This document shows positions 9,912 to 18,246 of a DNA stretch of 64,000 bases, one piece after another. The stretch is from positions 310,001-374,000 of the forward strand of contig NZ_JAAOYO010000002.1 of the NCBI RefSeq assembly GCF_011759505.1, read 5' to 3'. The notes beneath the pieces were generated by a model that worked only from the letters and a program-made list of their open reading frames with translations, searched no databases and was not told the origin of the DNA. The first letter of the stretch is position 1. The number at the start of each line of letters is the position of its first letter. The translations under genes were made by a program, and so were the position numbers. Source of the stretch: Curtobacterium salicis (GTDB taxonomy: Bacteria; Actinomycetota; Actinomycetes; Actinomycetales; Microbacteriaceae).

Positions 9912-10775
9912 TCAACTCCGGCGTGGAGCGCGTCCGGCGTCGGCACCGAGCACACCGAGGAGCGCCAGGGCGTCCGCGTCCCTCGACCCGGGCGGCGCCG
10001 TGTACAAGACGAGGAACTGGCCCTGGTCGGTGAGCTCGAGTGCGTCGCAGTCGACGGTGACCTCGCCGACGGCCGGGTGCCGGAAGGTCTTCGTCAGCAC
10101 CGGCGCCGGATGGACGTCCTGCCGTTCCCAGAGCCGGGCGAAGTCGGCGTTCCCGGTCCGCAGCTCCTGCACGAGTCCGGCGACCTCGTCGTCCGCGGGG
10201 TGCTGCGCGAGCGTGGTGCGCAACCGCATGACGACGTGCTGCTGGAACTCCGTCCCGTCGGAGATGCCGTACGGCGGGACGACGGGCAGGGGCGATCCGA
10301 CGACGGGGAAGGCCTTGCGGGCGAGGTTCCGTCCGGCGCGGTCCTGCTCGGCGAAGTCCTCCATCAGCGCCACCGCGAGGTCGTTCCAGGCGAGGACCTC
10401 GAAGTCCGCGGACATCACGATCGCCGCGGTCTGCGGCAGGCGCTCGACGACGGCCAGGATGCTCGGGCGTACCTCCCGCTGGACGGTCCCCCGGTGCAGC
10501 GGGAGGGTCCCGGCGAGCAGGTGCAGGTGGGCGGACTCGGCCGAGCTGAGCCGCAGCGTGCCCGCGATCCCTGCCAGGACCTCGGCGGAGCGACGGGGCG
10601 CGCGACCCTGCTCGAGCCGCACGTAGTACTCGGTCGAGATGTGCGCCAGGACGGCCACCTCCTCGCGCCGGAGGCCCGGCGTCCGTCGACGCGTCCCCGA
10701 CGGCAGGCCGATGTCCTCCGGGCGCAGCCGTTCCCGCCGGGAGCGGAGGAAGGCGGCGAGCTCCTGCTTGTCCAT
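9912..10775 (-). CDS. XRE-type transcriptional regulator with MmyB-like ligand-binding domain
   Basis: A 287-residue regulator. The N-terminal helix-turn-helix includes LAAFLRSRRERLRPEDIGL, RRTPGLRREEVA and ISTEYYVRLEQGR. The C-terminal half matches the MmyB-like ligand-binding domain of actinobacterial regulators (ILAVVERLPQTAAIVMSADF, VLAWNDLA). It is divergent from a short-chain dehydrogenase with 87 bp between them. Such pairs are commonly autoregulated and control the adjacent oxidoreductase. The ATG at 10775 is preceded by CAGACT with a 6-nt gap, a leaderless-like promoter. The frame continues upstream, but only as a shadow of the dehydrogenase. Confidence 0.88.
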   Translation of the reverse strand: MDKQELAAFLRSRRERLRPEDIGLPSGTRRRTPGLRREEVAVLAHISTEYYVRLEQGRAPRRSAEVLAGIAGTLRLSSAESAHLHLLAGTLPLHRGTVQREVRPSILAVVERLPQTAAIVMSADFEVLAWNDLAVALMEDFAEQDRAGRNLARKAFPVVGSPLPVVPPYGISDGTEFQQHVVMRLRTTLAQHPADDEVAGLVQELRTGNADFARLWERQDVHPAPVLTKTFRHPAVGEVTVDCDALELTDQGQFLVLYTAPPGSRDADALALLGVLGADAGRAPRRS

Positions 10776-10808
10776 GCGCCGAGTCTGCCCCGACCCAGGC
10801 GGCGCGAT

Positions 10809-10829
10809 CCTGGTACCGGGTGTACCTGG
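10809..10829. promoter_or_regulatory. Candidate operator between MmyB-type regulator and SDR gene
   Basis: Inverted repeat of 8-bp arms (10809-10816 and 10822-10829, 7 of 8 matching) around a GGTAC-N5-GTACC core. It is the only good palindrome in the 87-bp divergent intergenic region, so it may be the binding site of the adjacent regulator. Inference only. Confidence 0.4.
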
Positions 10830-10862
10830 CTCCGGGAGGCGCCGCGGCCGGACGCTGACGTC

Positions 10863-11660
10863 ATGACCAACGACACCAGCACCACTCCCCCCACCACCCA
10901 CCCGATCGGCCTGCTCGCCGGCAAGGTCGTGTTGATCTCCGGCGCCAGCCGTGGCATCGGGGCGGCCGCCGCTCGGCTGTTCGCCCGTGAAGGGGCCGCC
11001 GTCGTCCTCGCGGCGCGGAGCACCGACGCCCTCGACGCCGTCGTGGCCGCCGTCCGGGCCGATGGCGGCACGGCGGACGCCGTCGCGCTCGACCTCGCCG
11101 ACCCGGCGAGCATCCGCGCCGCCGTCGACCGGGTCGACGCCCTGCACGGCCGGCTCGACGGTGCGTTCAACAACGGTGCCGCGATCCAGCAGCCCGGACC
11201 GCTCGACACCACGAGCGACGAGGACCTCGACACGCAGTTCGCGGTGAACTTCCGCGGCCACTGGGTCGCCATGACCGCCGAGGCCGCCCTGATGCGACGC
11301 TCCGGCGGCGGGGCGATCGTGAACACCTCGAGCGTCGGCAGCCGCCGTGCGAACCCGGCCCTCCCCGCCTACGGCGCGATGAAGCGCGCGCTCAACAGCA
11401 TCACCGAGACCGCCGCGGTGACGTGGGCTCCCGAGGGGATCCGGGTGAACGGGATCACCCCGGGCGGCACGGCGACCGAGATGATCGACGCGTGGGAGGC
11501 GGCGACGCCGGGCATCGTCGAGCAGATCACCGCCTCGGTCCCACTCGGCCGGATGGCCCGGCCGGAGGAGGTCGCCGAGGTGGCGGCCTGGCTGCTCAGT
11601 GACCGGGCGTCGATGGTCACCGGGGCGAGCGTGCCGGTGGACGGCGGCGCCGGAGCCTGA
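10863..11660 (+). CDS. SDR-family NAD(P)-dependent oxidoreductase
   Basis: A 265-residue classical short-chain dehydrogenase. The nucleotide-binding motif is SGASRGIGAAAARLF, the NNGA-type signature is FNNGAA, the catalytic serine lies in NTSSVGS and the active-site pair is Y170-x3-K174 (YGAMKRA). The C-terminus ends VTGASVPVDGGAGA, as is usual. The substrate cannot be told from sequence. The gene is divergent from the MmyB-type regulator and is probably its target. An ATG at 10863 is the only reasonable start. Confidence 0.9.
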   Translation: MTNDTSTTPPTTHPIGLLAGKVVLISGASRGIGAAAARLFAREGAAVVLAARSTDALDAVVAAVRADGGTADAVALDLADPASIRAAVDRVDALHGRLDGAFNNGAAIQQPGPLDTTSDEDLDTQFAVNFRGHWVAMTAEAALMRRSGGGAIVNTSSVGSRRANPALPAYGAMKRALNSITETAAVTWAPEGIRVNGITPGGTATEMIDAWEAATPGIVEQITASVPLGRMARPEEVAEVAAWLLSDRASMVTGASVPVDGGAGA

Positions 11661-11688
11661 TCGGTGGAGCGGTGGGATGATGGGACGC

Positions 11689-13173
11689 ATGGCCGACACC
11701 ACTCCCCGCGCGACGAGCAACCGCTCCACCACTCCCGGCTCGTCCGTGTTCAAGGACCACATCGCGTCGAACTGGGCGGAGCGCGAGCGTCCGCTCCCGG
11801 CGCCCCGCGAACAGTCCGCGTTCGCGGCCGAGCGCCGTGCGCGGCTGTCCGAGCTGCACACCGGTCGGACCCTCGTCGTCCCCGCGGGGCAGGCGAAGGT
11901 CCGCTCGAACGACTGCGACTACCCGTTCCGCCCGCACTCCGCCTTCGCACACCTGACCGGCTGGGGCACGGACACCGTCGTCGGGTCCGTCCTGGTCCTG
12001 ACGCCGAACGGCAGCGGGCACGACGCCACGCTGTACTTCCGTGCGACGGCCGGCCGCGACTCCGAGGAGTTCTACGCCAACCCCGAGATCGGTGAGTTCT
12101 GGGTCGGGCCGCGGCCCTCGCTGGCCGAGGTCTCCGCCGACCTCGGCCTGGCGACGGCCGACCTCGGGGAGCTCGACGGCGTCCTCGACGGGCTCGACGC
12201 CTCGGTGCTGGTCGTCCGCGACGCCGACACCGAGTTCACGCGCGCACTCGACGAGCGTCTCGGCGCGACGGTCGGGGGCGCCGCGGAGCAGGACGACACC
12301 CCGTCGACGGACGACGTCCTGTCCCGCGACCTGTCCGAGCTGCGACTCGTCAAGGACGCCTTCGAGGTCAACGAGCTCCGCAAGGCCGTCGACGCCACAC
12401 AGCACGGGTTCGGCGACGTGATCGCCGACTTCGACGCGGTCCTGGCGCACCCCCGCGGTGAGCGCATCGTCGAGGGCACCTTCAACCGCCGTGCACGTGC
12501 GGACGGCAACACGGTCGGCTACGACACGATCGCGGCCGCCGGTCACCACGCCTGCATCCTGCACTGGACCCGCAACGACGGGGCGGTGCAGCCGGGCGAC
12601 CTGATCCTCATCGACGCCGGCGTCGAGGTCGACTCGTTCTACACGGCCGACATCACCCGGACCCTGCCGGTCAGCGGCACGTTCTCGCCGGTGCAGCGGA
12701 TGGTCTACGAGGCCGTCCTGGAGGCTGCCGACGCGGCGTTCGCGATCGTCAAGCCCGGCATCACCTTCCGTGAGGTCCACGCGACCGCCATGCAGGTCAT
12801 CGCCCGCAAGACGGCCGAGTGGGGCTTCCTGCCCGTCTCCGCCGACGAGTCACTGCTGCCGGAGAACCAGTTCCACCGCCGCTACATGGTCCACGGGACG
12901 AGCCACCACCTCGGACTCGACGTGCACGACTGCGCCAAGGCCCGGCGCGAGATGTACCTCGACGGCATCGTGCAGCCCGGCATGGTCTTCACGATCGAGC
13001 CCGGCCTGTACTTCCAGCAGGACGACCTGACCGTGCCGGAGGAGTTCCGCGGCATCGGCGTCCGCATCGAGGACGACGTCCTGGTGACCGAGGACGGCGC
13101 CGAGAACCTGTCGGTGCACATCCCCAGGACCCCCTCGGAAGTGGAGGGGTGGATCGCCCGCACTCCGCGCTAG
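11689..13173 (+). CDS. Xaa-Pro aminopeptidase (M24B, aminopeptidase P)
   Basis: Removes N-terminal residues that precede proline. The N-terminal creatinase-like domain contains HSAFAHLTGWGTD. The C-terminal pita-bread domain has the dimetal ligands in DAGVEVDSFYTADITR, GTSHHLGLDVHD, FTIEPGLYF and GVRIEDDVLVTEDG. From the ATG at 11689 the protein is 494 residues, normal for the family. ATGs at 11677 and 11680 in the same frame are alternatives; GGTGGAG at 11664-11670 is spaced better for 11677. The gene follows the SDR gene by 28 bp. Confidence 0.92.
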   Translation: MADTTPRATSNRSTTPGSSVFKDHIASNWAERERPLPAPREQSAFAAERRARLSELHTGRTLVVPAGQAKVRSNDCDYPFRPHSAFAHLTGWGTDTVVGSVLVLTPNGSGHDATLYFRATAGRDSEEFYANPEIGEFWVGPRPSLAEVSADLGLATADLGELDGVLDGLDASVLVVRDADTEFTRALDERLGATVGGAAEQDDTPSTDDVLSRDLSELRLVKDAFEVNELRKAVDATQHGFGDVIADFDAVLAHPRGERIVEGTFNRRARADGNTVGYDTIAAAGHHACILHWTRNDGAVQPGDLILIDAGVEVDSFYTADITRTLPVSGTFSPVQRMVYEAVLEAADAAFAIVKPGITFREVHATAMQVIARKTAEWGFLPVSADESLLPENQFHRRYMVHGTSHHLGLDVHDCAKARREMYLDGIVQPGMVFTIEPGLYFQQDDLTVPEEFRGIGVRIEDDVLVTEDGAENLSVHIPRTPSEVEGWIARTPR

Positions 13174-13183
13174 CCTGGGCCTC

Positions 13184-13657
13184 GTGAGCGCTGAAGCCCC
13201 CTCGAGCACCTTCCTGATCGACGTCGAGCACTTCGACTCGCCCGATGCACAGCGGCTGCGTGCAGCCCAGCGCATCGAGATCGACAGCACCTACGGTGCG
13301 GACACCGAGCCCGGCCCGAAGCCGACGGCGGACTCGATCGCGGTGTTCTTCGTCGCGCGGGACAGCGACGGCACGCCCGTCGGCTGCGGTGGTCTGCGAC
13401 TGGTGGACGACGGCATCGCCGAGGTGAAGCGGATGTACGTGCGCACGGAGTCCCGCGGGTCGGGTGTCGCCGCGGCGATGCTGCGTCGGCTGGAAGAGGC
13501 GGCGCTCGATCTGGGCTCGCCGGCGCTCGTCCTCGAGACGGGCACCGAGCAGAAGCGCGCGATCGCCTTCTACGAGCGCGAGGGTTTCAGCCGCATCGCG
13601 AACTTCGGCCCCTACGCGGGCGCGGACCGCTCGGTCTGCTACTCCAAGATCCTCTGA
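13184..13657 (+). CDS. GNAT-family N-acetyltransferase
   Basis: A 157-residue acetyltransferase with the acetyl-CoA-binding pattern in MYVRTESRGSGVAAAML and the C-terminal AIAFYEREGFSRI. The acceptor is unknown. The GTG start lies 7 nt after TAGCCT (13171-13176), which overlaps the end of the aminopeptidase gene, so it may have its own leaderless promoter. A 24-bp perfect inverted repeat follows. Confidence 0.88.
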   Translation: MSAEAPSSTFLIDVEHFDSPDAQRLRAAQRIEIDSTYGADTEPGPKPTADSIAVFFVARDSDGTPVGCGGLRLVDDGIAEVKRMYVRTESRGSGVAAAMLRRLEEAALDLGSPALVLETGTEQKRAIAFYEREGFSRIANFGPYAGADRSVCYSKIL

Positions 13658-13686
13658 TCGACGTGCGCTGACCTCGATCGCGCGGG

Positions 13687-13736
13687 CATGACGGAGGGGC
13701 TCCCGGACCATCTGGTCCGGGAGCCCCTCCGTCATG
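13687..13736. terminator. Bidirectional terminator, 24-bp perfect inverted repeat
   Basis: Arms 13687-13710 and 13713-13736 are perfectly complementary with a 2-nt centre. The repeat lies between convergent genes (GNAT and stress protein) and so serves both strands. Confidence 0.85.
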
Positions 13737-13753
13737 ATCGCCGCGCGCTGCGG

Positions 13754-15013
13754 TCAGTCGCGGTGTCCGTCGTCGTGGCGGGGCGACCCGGTGTCGTCCG
13801 TCGCGCCCTCGTCCGTCTGCTGCTCGGACCCGGGCGTCGCGGTCCGCTCGCCGTACCGCGGGCCGTCGGTCGTGCCGAAGCGCGGCGCGGTGTCGGGCCG
13901 CTCGGGCGAGGATCCGACCCCGTCGGTGGTGGACGTCGGACGCGGGCCGCCCTCGTTGGTGCCGAACTGCGGGGTGGCACCCCCGGGTCGCTGCGGCGGG
14001 TTCGCGCCGCGGTCACCGGAGGCGTCGCGGGCCGCACCGTCGTTCGTGCCGTACCGCGGGCCTCCCGTCGCGTCACGTCGACCGCTGTCGTCCGGCGCCT
14101 GCCGGGCAGCGTCGTCGTCGTTCGCGCCGTACCGCGGGCCGTCGTTCGTGCCGTAGCGGGGGCGGCCGTCCTGGGACGGCGGACCCTGCTGGCCGGAACC
14201 CGGCTGCTGGTGCGGGGTCGCGTGCCCGCCGTAGGGCGAGCCCTGCGGTGCGCCGCCCTGCTGGCCCTGGGGCCCGTGCTGGGGTGCCTGCTGGCCGTAC
14301 TGCGGCCCGCCACCCTGCTGGCCGTACTGCGGTGCCCCACCCGGCTGGTTGTACTGGCCGGGCTGTCCGTACTGGCCAGGCTGTCCCTGCTGTCCGTACT
14401 GGCCAGGCTGTCCCTGCTGTCCGTACTGGCCCGGCTGTCCCTGCTGTCCGTACTGGCCCGGCTGCCCGGGCTGGCCGCCCCGCTTGGCGACGCCCGCGCC
14501 GGGCTGGTCCCACGAGGTGTGCTCGACCGCACCGACCTGCCCGAGGATGCGCTGCGCCTGTCCGGAGAGCTGCGGCTCGACGACGATCTGGTAGTTCGTG
14601 GCGAGGACCTGGTGGACACTCGTGAAGTCCCGCTGCCGCTTGGTTATCGCGAACGAGACGATGCCGTAGAGCATGCCGAAGCCCGCGCCGATGACCGCGG
14701 CGGCGGCGAAGAGCCCGCCCGCCGACGGCGAGAAGAGGGTGAGGACGATGCCGAAGAAGAACCCGAGCCAGAGCCCGGAGAGCGCGCCGGCGAGGGCTGC
14801 ACGACCGTAGGTCATCTTGCCGGTGACGCGTTCGACGGTCTTGAGGTCGTTGCCGACGATCGCGAGCTTCGCGACCGGGAAGTCCGCCTCGGCGAGCTTC
14901 GCGACCACGCGCTGTGCTTCGGGGTAGCTGTCGTAGGTGCCGAGGACGTCACCGCGGGGCAGCGTGGGGAACGCCTGTGCCGTGCGGCCGCCGAAGGGGC
15001 TCTGAGTGCTCAC
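13754..15013 (-). CDS. General-stress-protein-like membrane protein with Gln/Gly/Pro-rich tail
   Basis: From the likely GTG start at 15013 (VSTQSPFGG) the protein has about 419 residues. The first 75 resemble the YflT/general stress 17M domain (GTYDSYPEAQRVVAKLAEADFPV). Two hydrophobic segments follow at about 75-125 (ALSGLWLGFFFGIVLTLFS, FAAAAVIGAGFGMLYGIV). After residue 165 the sequence is disordered: QPGQYGQQG repeats encoded by a 27-bp tandem repeat, then repeated PRYGTND and PRFGTTD motifs. It is probably a membrane-anchored envelope or stress factor with a long cytosolic or surface tail. An ATG at 15028 is the alternative start. Confidence 0.8.
   Translation of the reverse strand: MSTQSPFGGRTAQAFPTLPRGDVLGTYDSYPEAQRVVAKLAEADFPVAKLAIVGNDLKTVERVTGKMTYGRAALAGALSGLWLGFFFGIVLTLFSPSAGGLFAAAAVIGAGFGMLYGIVSFAITKRQRDFTSVHQVLATNYQIVVEPQLSGQAQRILGQVGAVEHTSWDQPGAGVAKRGGQPGQPGQYGQQGQPGQYGQQGQPGQYGQQGQPGQYGQPGQYNQPGGAPQYGQQGGGPQYGQQAPQHGPQGQQGGAPQGSPYGGHATPHQQPGSGQQGPPSQDGRPRYGTNDGPRYGANDDDAARQAPDDSGRRDATGGPRYGTNDGAARDASGDRGANPPQRPGGATPQFGTNEGGPRPTSTTDGVGSSPERPDTAPRFGTTDGPRYGERTATPGSEQQTDEGATDDTGSPRHDDGHRD
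14363..14470. repeat. 27-bp tandem repeat, four copies, inside stress-protein gene
   Basis: Units begin at 14363, 14390, 14417 and 14444. The first three are near-identical and the fourth diverges at its end. They encode a nine-residue QGQPGQYGQ-type unit, so copy-number change would keep the frame. Confidence 0.9.
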
Positions 15014-15105
15014 ACAGCCATCATCCACCGGGCTCCTTGCGATCGCACGAGAACCACCAGGGAAGGGGCGGCGAGCACGCCGGAGCGAGCGACTAAGCTG
15101 GACGG

Positions 15106-16437
15106 GTGAGCGCCTCGAAGGTCTTCGTCGCCCGCTTGGCCGGGTGCTCCGTCTTCGACCCCGCGGGCGATCGGGTGGGCCGGGTCCGGGACGTCCTGGT
15201 GGTGTACCGCCGGGTCGACGCTCCGCAGGTCGTCGGGTTGATCGTCGAGGTCCCCGGCAAGCGCCGCATCTTCGTCAGCATCGGCCGGATCACCTCCATC
15301 GGTGCCGGCCAGGTCATCACGACGGGCCTGGTCAACATGCGCCGCTTCGAGCAGCGCGGTGGCGAGGTCCGGGTGATCGCCGAGATCCTCGGCCGCAAGG
15401 TGCTCATCAAGAAGGAGCAGATCCGCGCGACCATCGAGGACGTCGCCGTCGAGGACCACGGCCAGGGTGACTGGTCGATCGCGCAGCTCTTCCTCCGCAA
15501 GCCGAAGACCACGCCCTCCCCGTTCGGCAAGGGCCCGACGACGTTCGCCGCCTGGACCGAGGTCACCGAGGACGAGCTGCCGGGTGAGTCCCAGTCCGCC
15601 GAACACGTCATCGCCGCGTACTCGGACCTGGTGCCGGCCGACCTCGCGTCGACCCTGCTGGACCTACCGTCCGAGCGTCGGTTCGAGGTCGCCGAGGAAC
15701 TGCCCGACAACCGCCTCGCCGACGTGCTCGAGGAGATGCCGGACCAGGAGCGGATCGAGATCCTGTCCGCGCTCCGCGACTCCCGCGCCGCTGACGTGCT
15801 CGACCAGATGCAGCCGGACGACGCCGCCGACCTGCTGGCCCAGCTGCCGTCCGAGCGCAGTGAAGCCCTCCTCGAGCTCATGGAGCCGGAAGAGGCGCAG
15901 GACGTCCGGATGCTGCTCGAGTACGAGCCGGACACCGCCGGTGGGCTCATGACGACCGAACCGGTGATCCTGTCCGCGGACTCGACCGTGGCCGAGGGTC
16001 TCGCGCTGATCCGTCGCCACGAACTCGCCCCGGTGCTCGGCGCCGCCGTCTGCGTGACGCTCCCGCCGTACGAACCGCCGACCGGACGCTTCCTCGGCCT
16101 GGTGCACTTCCAGCGGATGCTCCGGTACCCGCCGAACGAACGCCTCGGCACCCTCATCGACCAGCAGACCGAACCGGTCAAGGTCGACGCGAGTGCCGCA
16201 GAGGTGACCCGCGTGATGGCGACCTACAACCTCCTGTCCGTCCCCGTGGTCGACGACGCCCACCGACTCGTCGGGGTGGTGACCATCGACGATGTCCTCG
16301 ACCACGTCCTGCCGGACGACTGGCGCAGTCAGGACGAGGCCGACGCCAACCCGGGCGCGGTCTCGCGCCCACGCTCACTGACCCGCAGAGCACCGGTGAC
16401 CCCGGGAAGGAGGACGACTCGTGGCACGCACCGATGA
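15106..16437 (+). CDS. MgtE N-domain and CBS-pair protein lacking a transport domain
   Basis: A 443-residue soluble protein. Residues 1-130 form a PRC-barrel-like region (LAGCSVFDPAGDRVGRVRD). About 160-290 match the MgtE intracellular N-domain (LLDLPSERRFEVAEELPD, LLAQLPSERSEALLELM). About 290-420 form two CBS motifs ending GVVTIDDVLDHVLPDDW. The membrane channel of true MgtE magnesium transporters is absent, so it is a sensor or regulator rather than a transporter. The GTG start follows TAAGCT (15094-15099) by 6 nt. The next gene overlaps it by 17 nt. The neighbourhood resembles M. tuberculosis Rv1232c-Rv1229c. Confidence 0.85.
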   Translation: MSASKVFVARLAGCSVFDPAGDRVGRVRDVLVVYRRVDAPQVVGLIVEVPGKRRIFVSIGRITSIGAGQVITTGLVNMRRFEQRGGEVRVIAEILGRKVLIKKEQIRATIEDVAVEDHGQGDWSIAQLFLRKPKTTPSPFGKGPTTFAAWTEVTEDELPGESQSAEHVIAAYSDLVPADLASTLLDLPSERRFEVAEELPDNRLADVLEEMPDQERIEILSALRDSRAADVLDQMQPDDAADLLAQLPSERSEALLELMEPEEAQDVRMLLEYEPDTAGGLMTTEPVILSADSTVAEGLALIRRHELAPVLGAAVCVTLPPYEPPTGRFLGLVHFQRMLRYPPNERLGTLIDQQTEPVKVDASAAEVTRVMATYNLLSVPVVDDAHRLVGVVTIDDVLDHVLPDDWRSQDEADANPGAVSRPRSLTRRAPVTPGRRTTRGTHR

Positions 16438-17056
16438 GAACCGCAGGGAACGACCCGAGGAACGTCTCGACTCCCCCAAGGGCATGCGCACCCGCGTCCT
16501 GCCGACCCGACGCCGTGGTCGTGGCGACGCGTTCGGCCGTGCGACCGAAGGCATCGCGCGGGCGATGGGCACCCCCTGGTTCCTCATCGGCCTGACGCTC
16601 TTCTGCGTTCTCTGGATGGGCTGGAACATCCTGACGCCGAAGCCGTGGCAGTTCGACTCCGCCGCGATCGGGTTCACCGCGCTGACGCTCGTGCTGTCGC
16701 TGCAGGCCTCGTACGCGGCGCCGCTGATCCTGCTCGCGCAGAACCGTCAGGACGACCGTGACCGCGTGCAGTTCGAGCAGGACCGGCAGCGCGCCGAGCG
16801 GAACCTGGCCGACACCGAGTACCTCGCCCGGGAGGTCGTCGCGCTCCGCCTGGCGATGCGGGACATGGCGTCGAAGGACTTCATCCGCGCCGAACTACGG
16901 TCCCTGCTCGAGGAGCTCGACCGCCGCGACGGCGACCCCGAGGACCTCGACGAGCTGGACGACCGTGAACGGGACCGCGCGCGCAGCCAGGTGCACGACC
17001 GCGGACACGACCGGGGCCGTGATCGGGGCCACGACCGCTCGGTGACGCGTGGCTGA
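16421..17056 (+). CDS. DUF1003 family membrane protein
   Basis: A 211-residue protein with a basic N-terminus (RVLPTRRRGRGDAFGR) and two membrane segments near residues 50-67 (WFLIGLTLFCVLWMGWNI) and 82-105 (ALTLVLSLQASYAAPLILL). The QNRQDDRDR motif typical of DUF1003 follows. The C-terminus is a charged helix and a His/Asp/Arg-rich tail (HDRGHDRGRDRGHDR). The start overlaps the MgtE-N/CBS gene, and the stop overlaps the Mrp gene start by 8 nt, so the three genes form one operon. The function is unknown. Confidence 0.85.
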   Translation: MARTDENRRERPEERLDSPKGMRTRVLPTRRRGRGDAFGRATEGIARAMGTPWFLIGLTLFCVLWMGWNILTPKPWQFDSAAIGFTALTLVLSLQASYAAPLILLAQNRQDDRDRVQFEQDRQRAERNLADTEYLAREVVALRLAMRDMASKDFIRAELRSLLEELDRRDGDPEDLDELDDRERDRARSQVHDRGHDRGRDRGHDRSVTRG

Positions 17057-18209
17057 CGCCTCCCACCCGGAGGACCAGCTCGGCACAGCCGTCCTCGCTG
17101 CCCTCGGCCGCGTCATCGACCCCGAGATCCGTCGCCCCGTCACCGAGCTCGACATGATCCGGGGGGTCGACGTCCAGCCAGGAGGCTCGGTGCGCGTCGA
17201 CCTGCAGCTCACGATCGTGGGGTGCCCGGCCGCCGACACCATCGAACGGGACGTCCGGGCCGCCGCAGGTTCCGTCGCGGGTGTCGCGGCGGTCGACGTC
17301 GACGTGTCCGTGATGGACCCCGCCGTGCGTCGTGCCCTCACGGAGCGGCTGCGCGAGGGTCGGCCGAAGGGCGTGCAGTTCACCCCGGACTCGCTGACAC
17401 GTGTGATCGCCGTGACGAGCGGCAAGGGCGGCGTCGGCAAGTCCACCGTGACGGCGAACCTGGCCGTCGCCCTCGCCCGTCGTGGGCAGCGCGTCGGCAT
17501 CGTCGACGTCGACGTGCACGGCTTCAGCATCCCGGGTCTCATGGGCCTCACGGACGCGAACGGCGTCGCGCCACGCCCGACCCGCGTCGACAGCATGATC
17601 CTGCCGCCGGTCGCCCACGACGTGAAGGTCGTCTCGATCGGCATGTTCGTCGACGACGTCTCCACCGCGGTGTCCTGGCGCGGACCGATGCTGCACCGCA
17701 CGGTGAACCAGTTCCTGTCGGACGTCTGGTTCGGCGACCTCGACGTGCTCCTGCTCGACATGCCGCCCGGTACCGGCGACGTGGCGATCTCCGTCGGCCA
17801 GCTGCTGCCGCACGCCGAGGTCCTGGTCGTCACCACCCCGCAAGCGGCTGCGGCGGACGTGGCCGAGCGGAGCGGGATCGTCGCCCGACAGACGGGTCAG
17901 CGGGTCATCGGTGTCGTCGAGAACATGGCGGGACTCGTGCAGCCCGACGGCAGCGTGCTGCACCTCTTCGGCGAGGGCGGTGGCGACGAGACCGCCCGGC
18001 GGCTCTCCCGCGGGCAGGACGTCCCCGTGCCGGTGCTCGGCCGGGTGCCGCTCTCGGTGCCGCTGCGTGCCGGCGGTGATGCGGGCCTCCCGGTCGTGCT
18101 GGGTGACCCGGCGGATGCCGCAGCGGTCGCGCTCGACGCGGTCGCGGACCGGCTCACCGCGATGGGTCGCGGGCTGGCCGGCCGGAAGCTCGGCCTGTCC
18201 CTGTCCTGA
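17049..18209 (+). CDS. mrp: Mrp/ApbC-type P-loop ATPase, iron-sulfur cluster carrier family
   Basis: A 386-residue protein with an N-terminal MIP18/DUF59-like domain (about 1-100, GCPAADTIERDV) and a C-terminal MinD-type ATPase. The deviant Walker A is GKGGVGKST, with DVDVHGFSIPGLMGL, LLLDMPPGTGDV and TTPQAAAADVAER following. In well-studied Mrp proteins a CxxC pair near the C-terminus helps hold the cluster. Here the corresponding stretch reads ENMAGLVQPDGSVLHLFGEG and has no such pair. The protein probably carries or inserts Fe-S clusters, but the missing cysteines make the mechanism uncertain. Confidence 0.87.
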   Translation: MADASHPEDQLGTAVLAALGRVIDPEIRRPVTELDMIRGVDVQPGGSVRVDLQLTIVGCPAADTIERDVRAAAGSVAGVAAVDVDVSVMDPAVRRALTERLREGRPKGVQFTPDSLTRVIAVTSGKGGVGKSTVTANLAVALARRGQRVGIVDVDVHGFSIPGLMGLTDANGVAPRPTRVDSMILPPVAHDVKVVSIGMFVDDVSTAVSWRGPMLHRTVNQFLSDVWFGDLDVLLLDMPPGTGDVAISVGQLLPHAEVLVVTTPQAAAADVAERSGIVARQTGQRVIGVVENMAGLVQPDGSVLHLFGEGGGDETARRLSRGQDVPVPVLGRVPLSVPLRAGGDAGLPVVLGDPADAAAVALDAVADRLTAMGRGLAGRKLGLSLS

Positions 18210-18246
18210 CCGGCGCCCTCAGGTCCCGCGTCAGGTCGGACCGGCG

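Noticed and set aside
10776-11861. N-terminal extension of the MmyB-type regulator frame to 649 codons
   Set aside because: It runs through the divergent SDR gene. The helix-turn-helix begins right after the ATG at 10775, and a leaderless promoter fits that start.
18210-18246. Three copies of a TCAGGTC motif between mrp and tatB
   Set aside because: They lie at two converging gene ends, one includes a stop codon, and they are too short to be a binding-site cluster.
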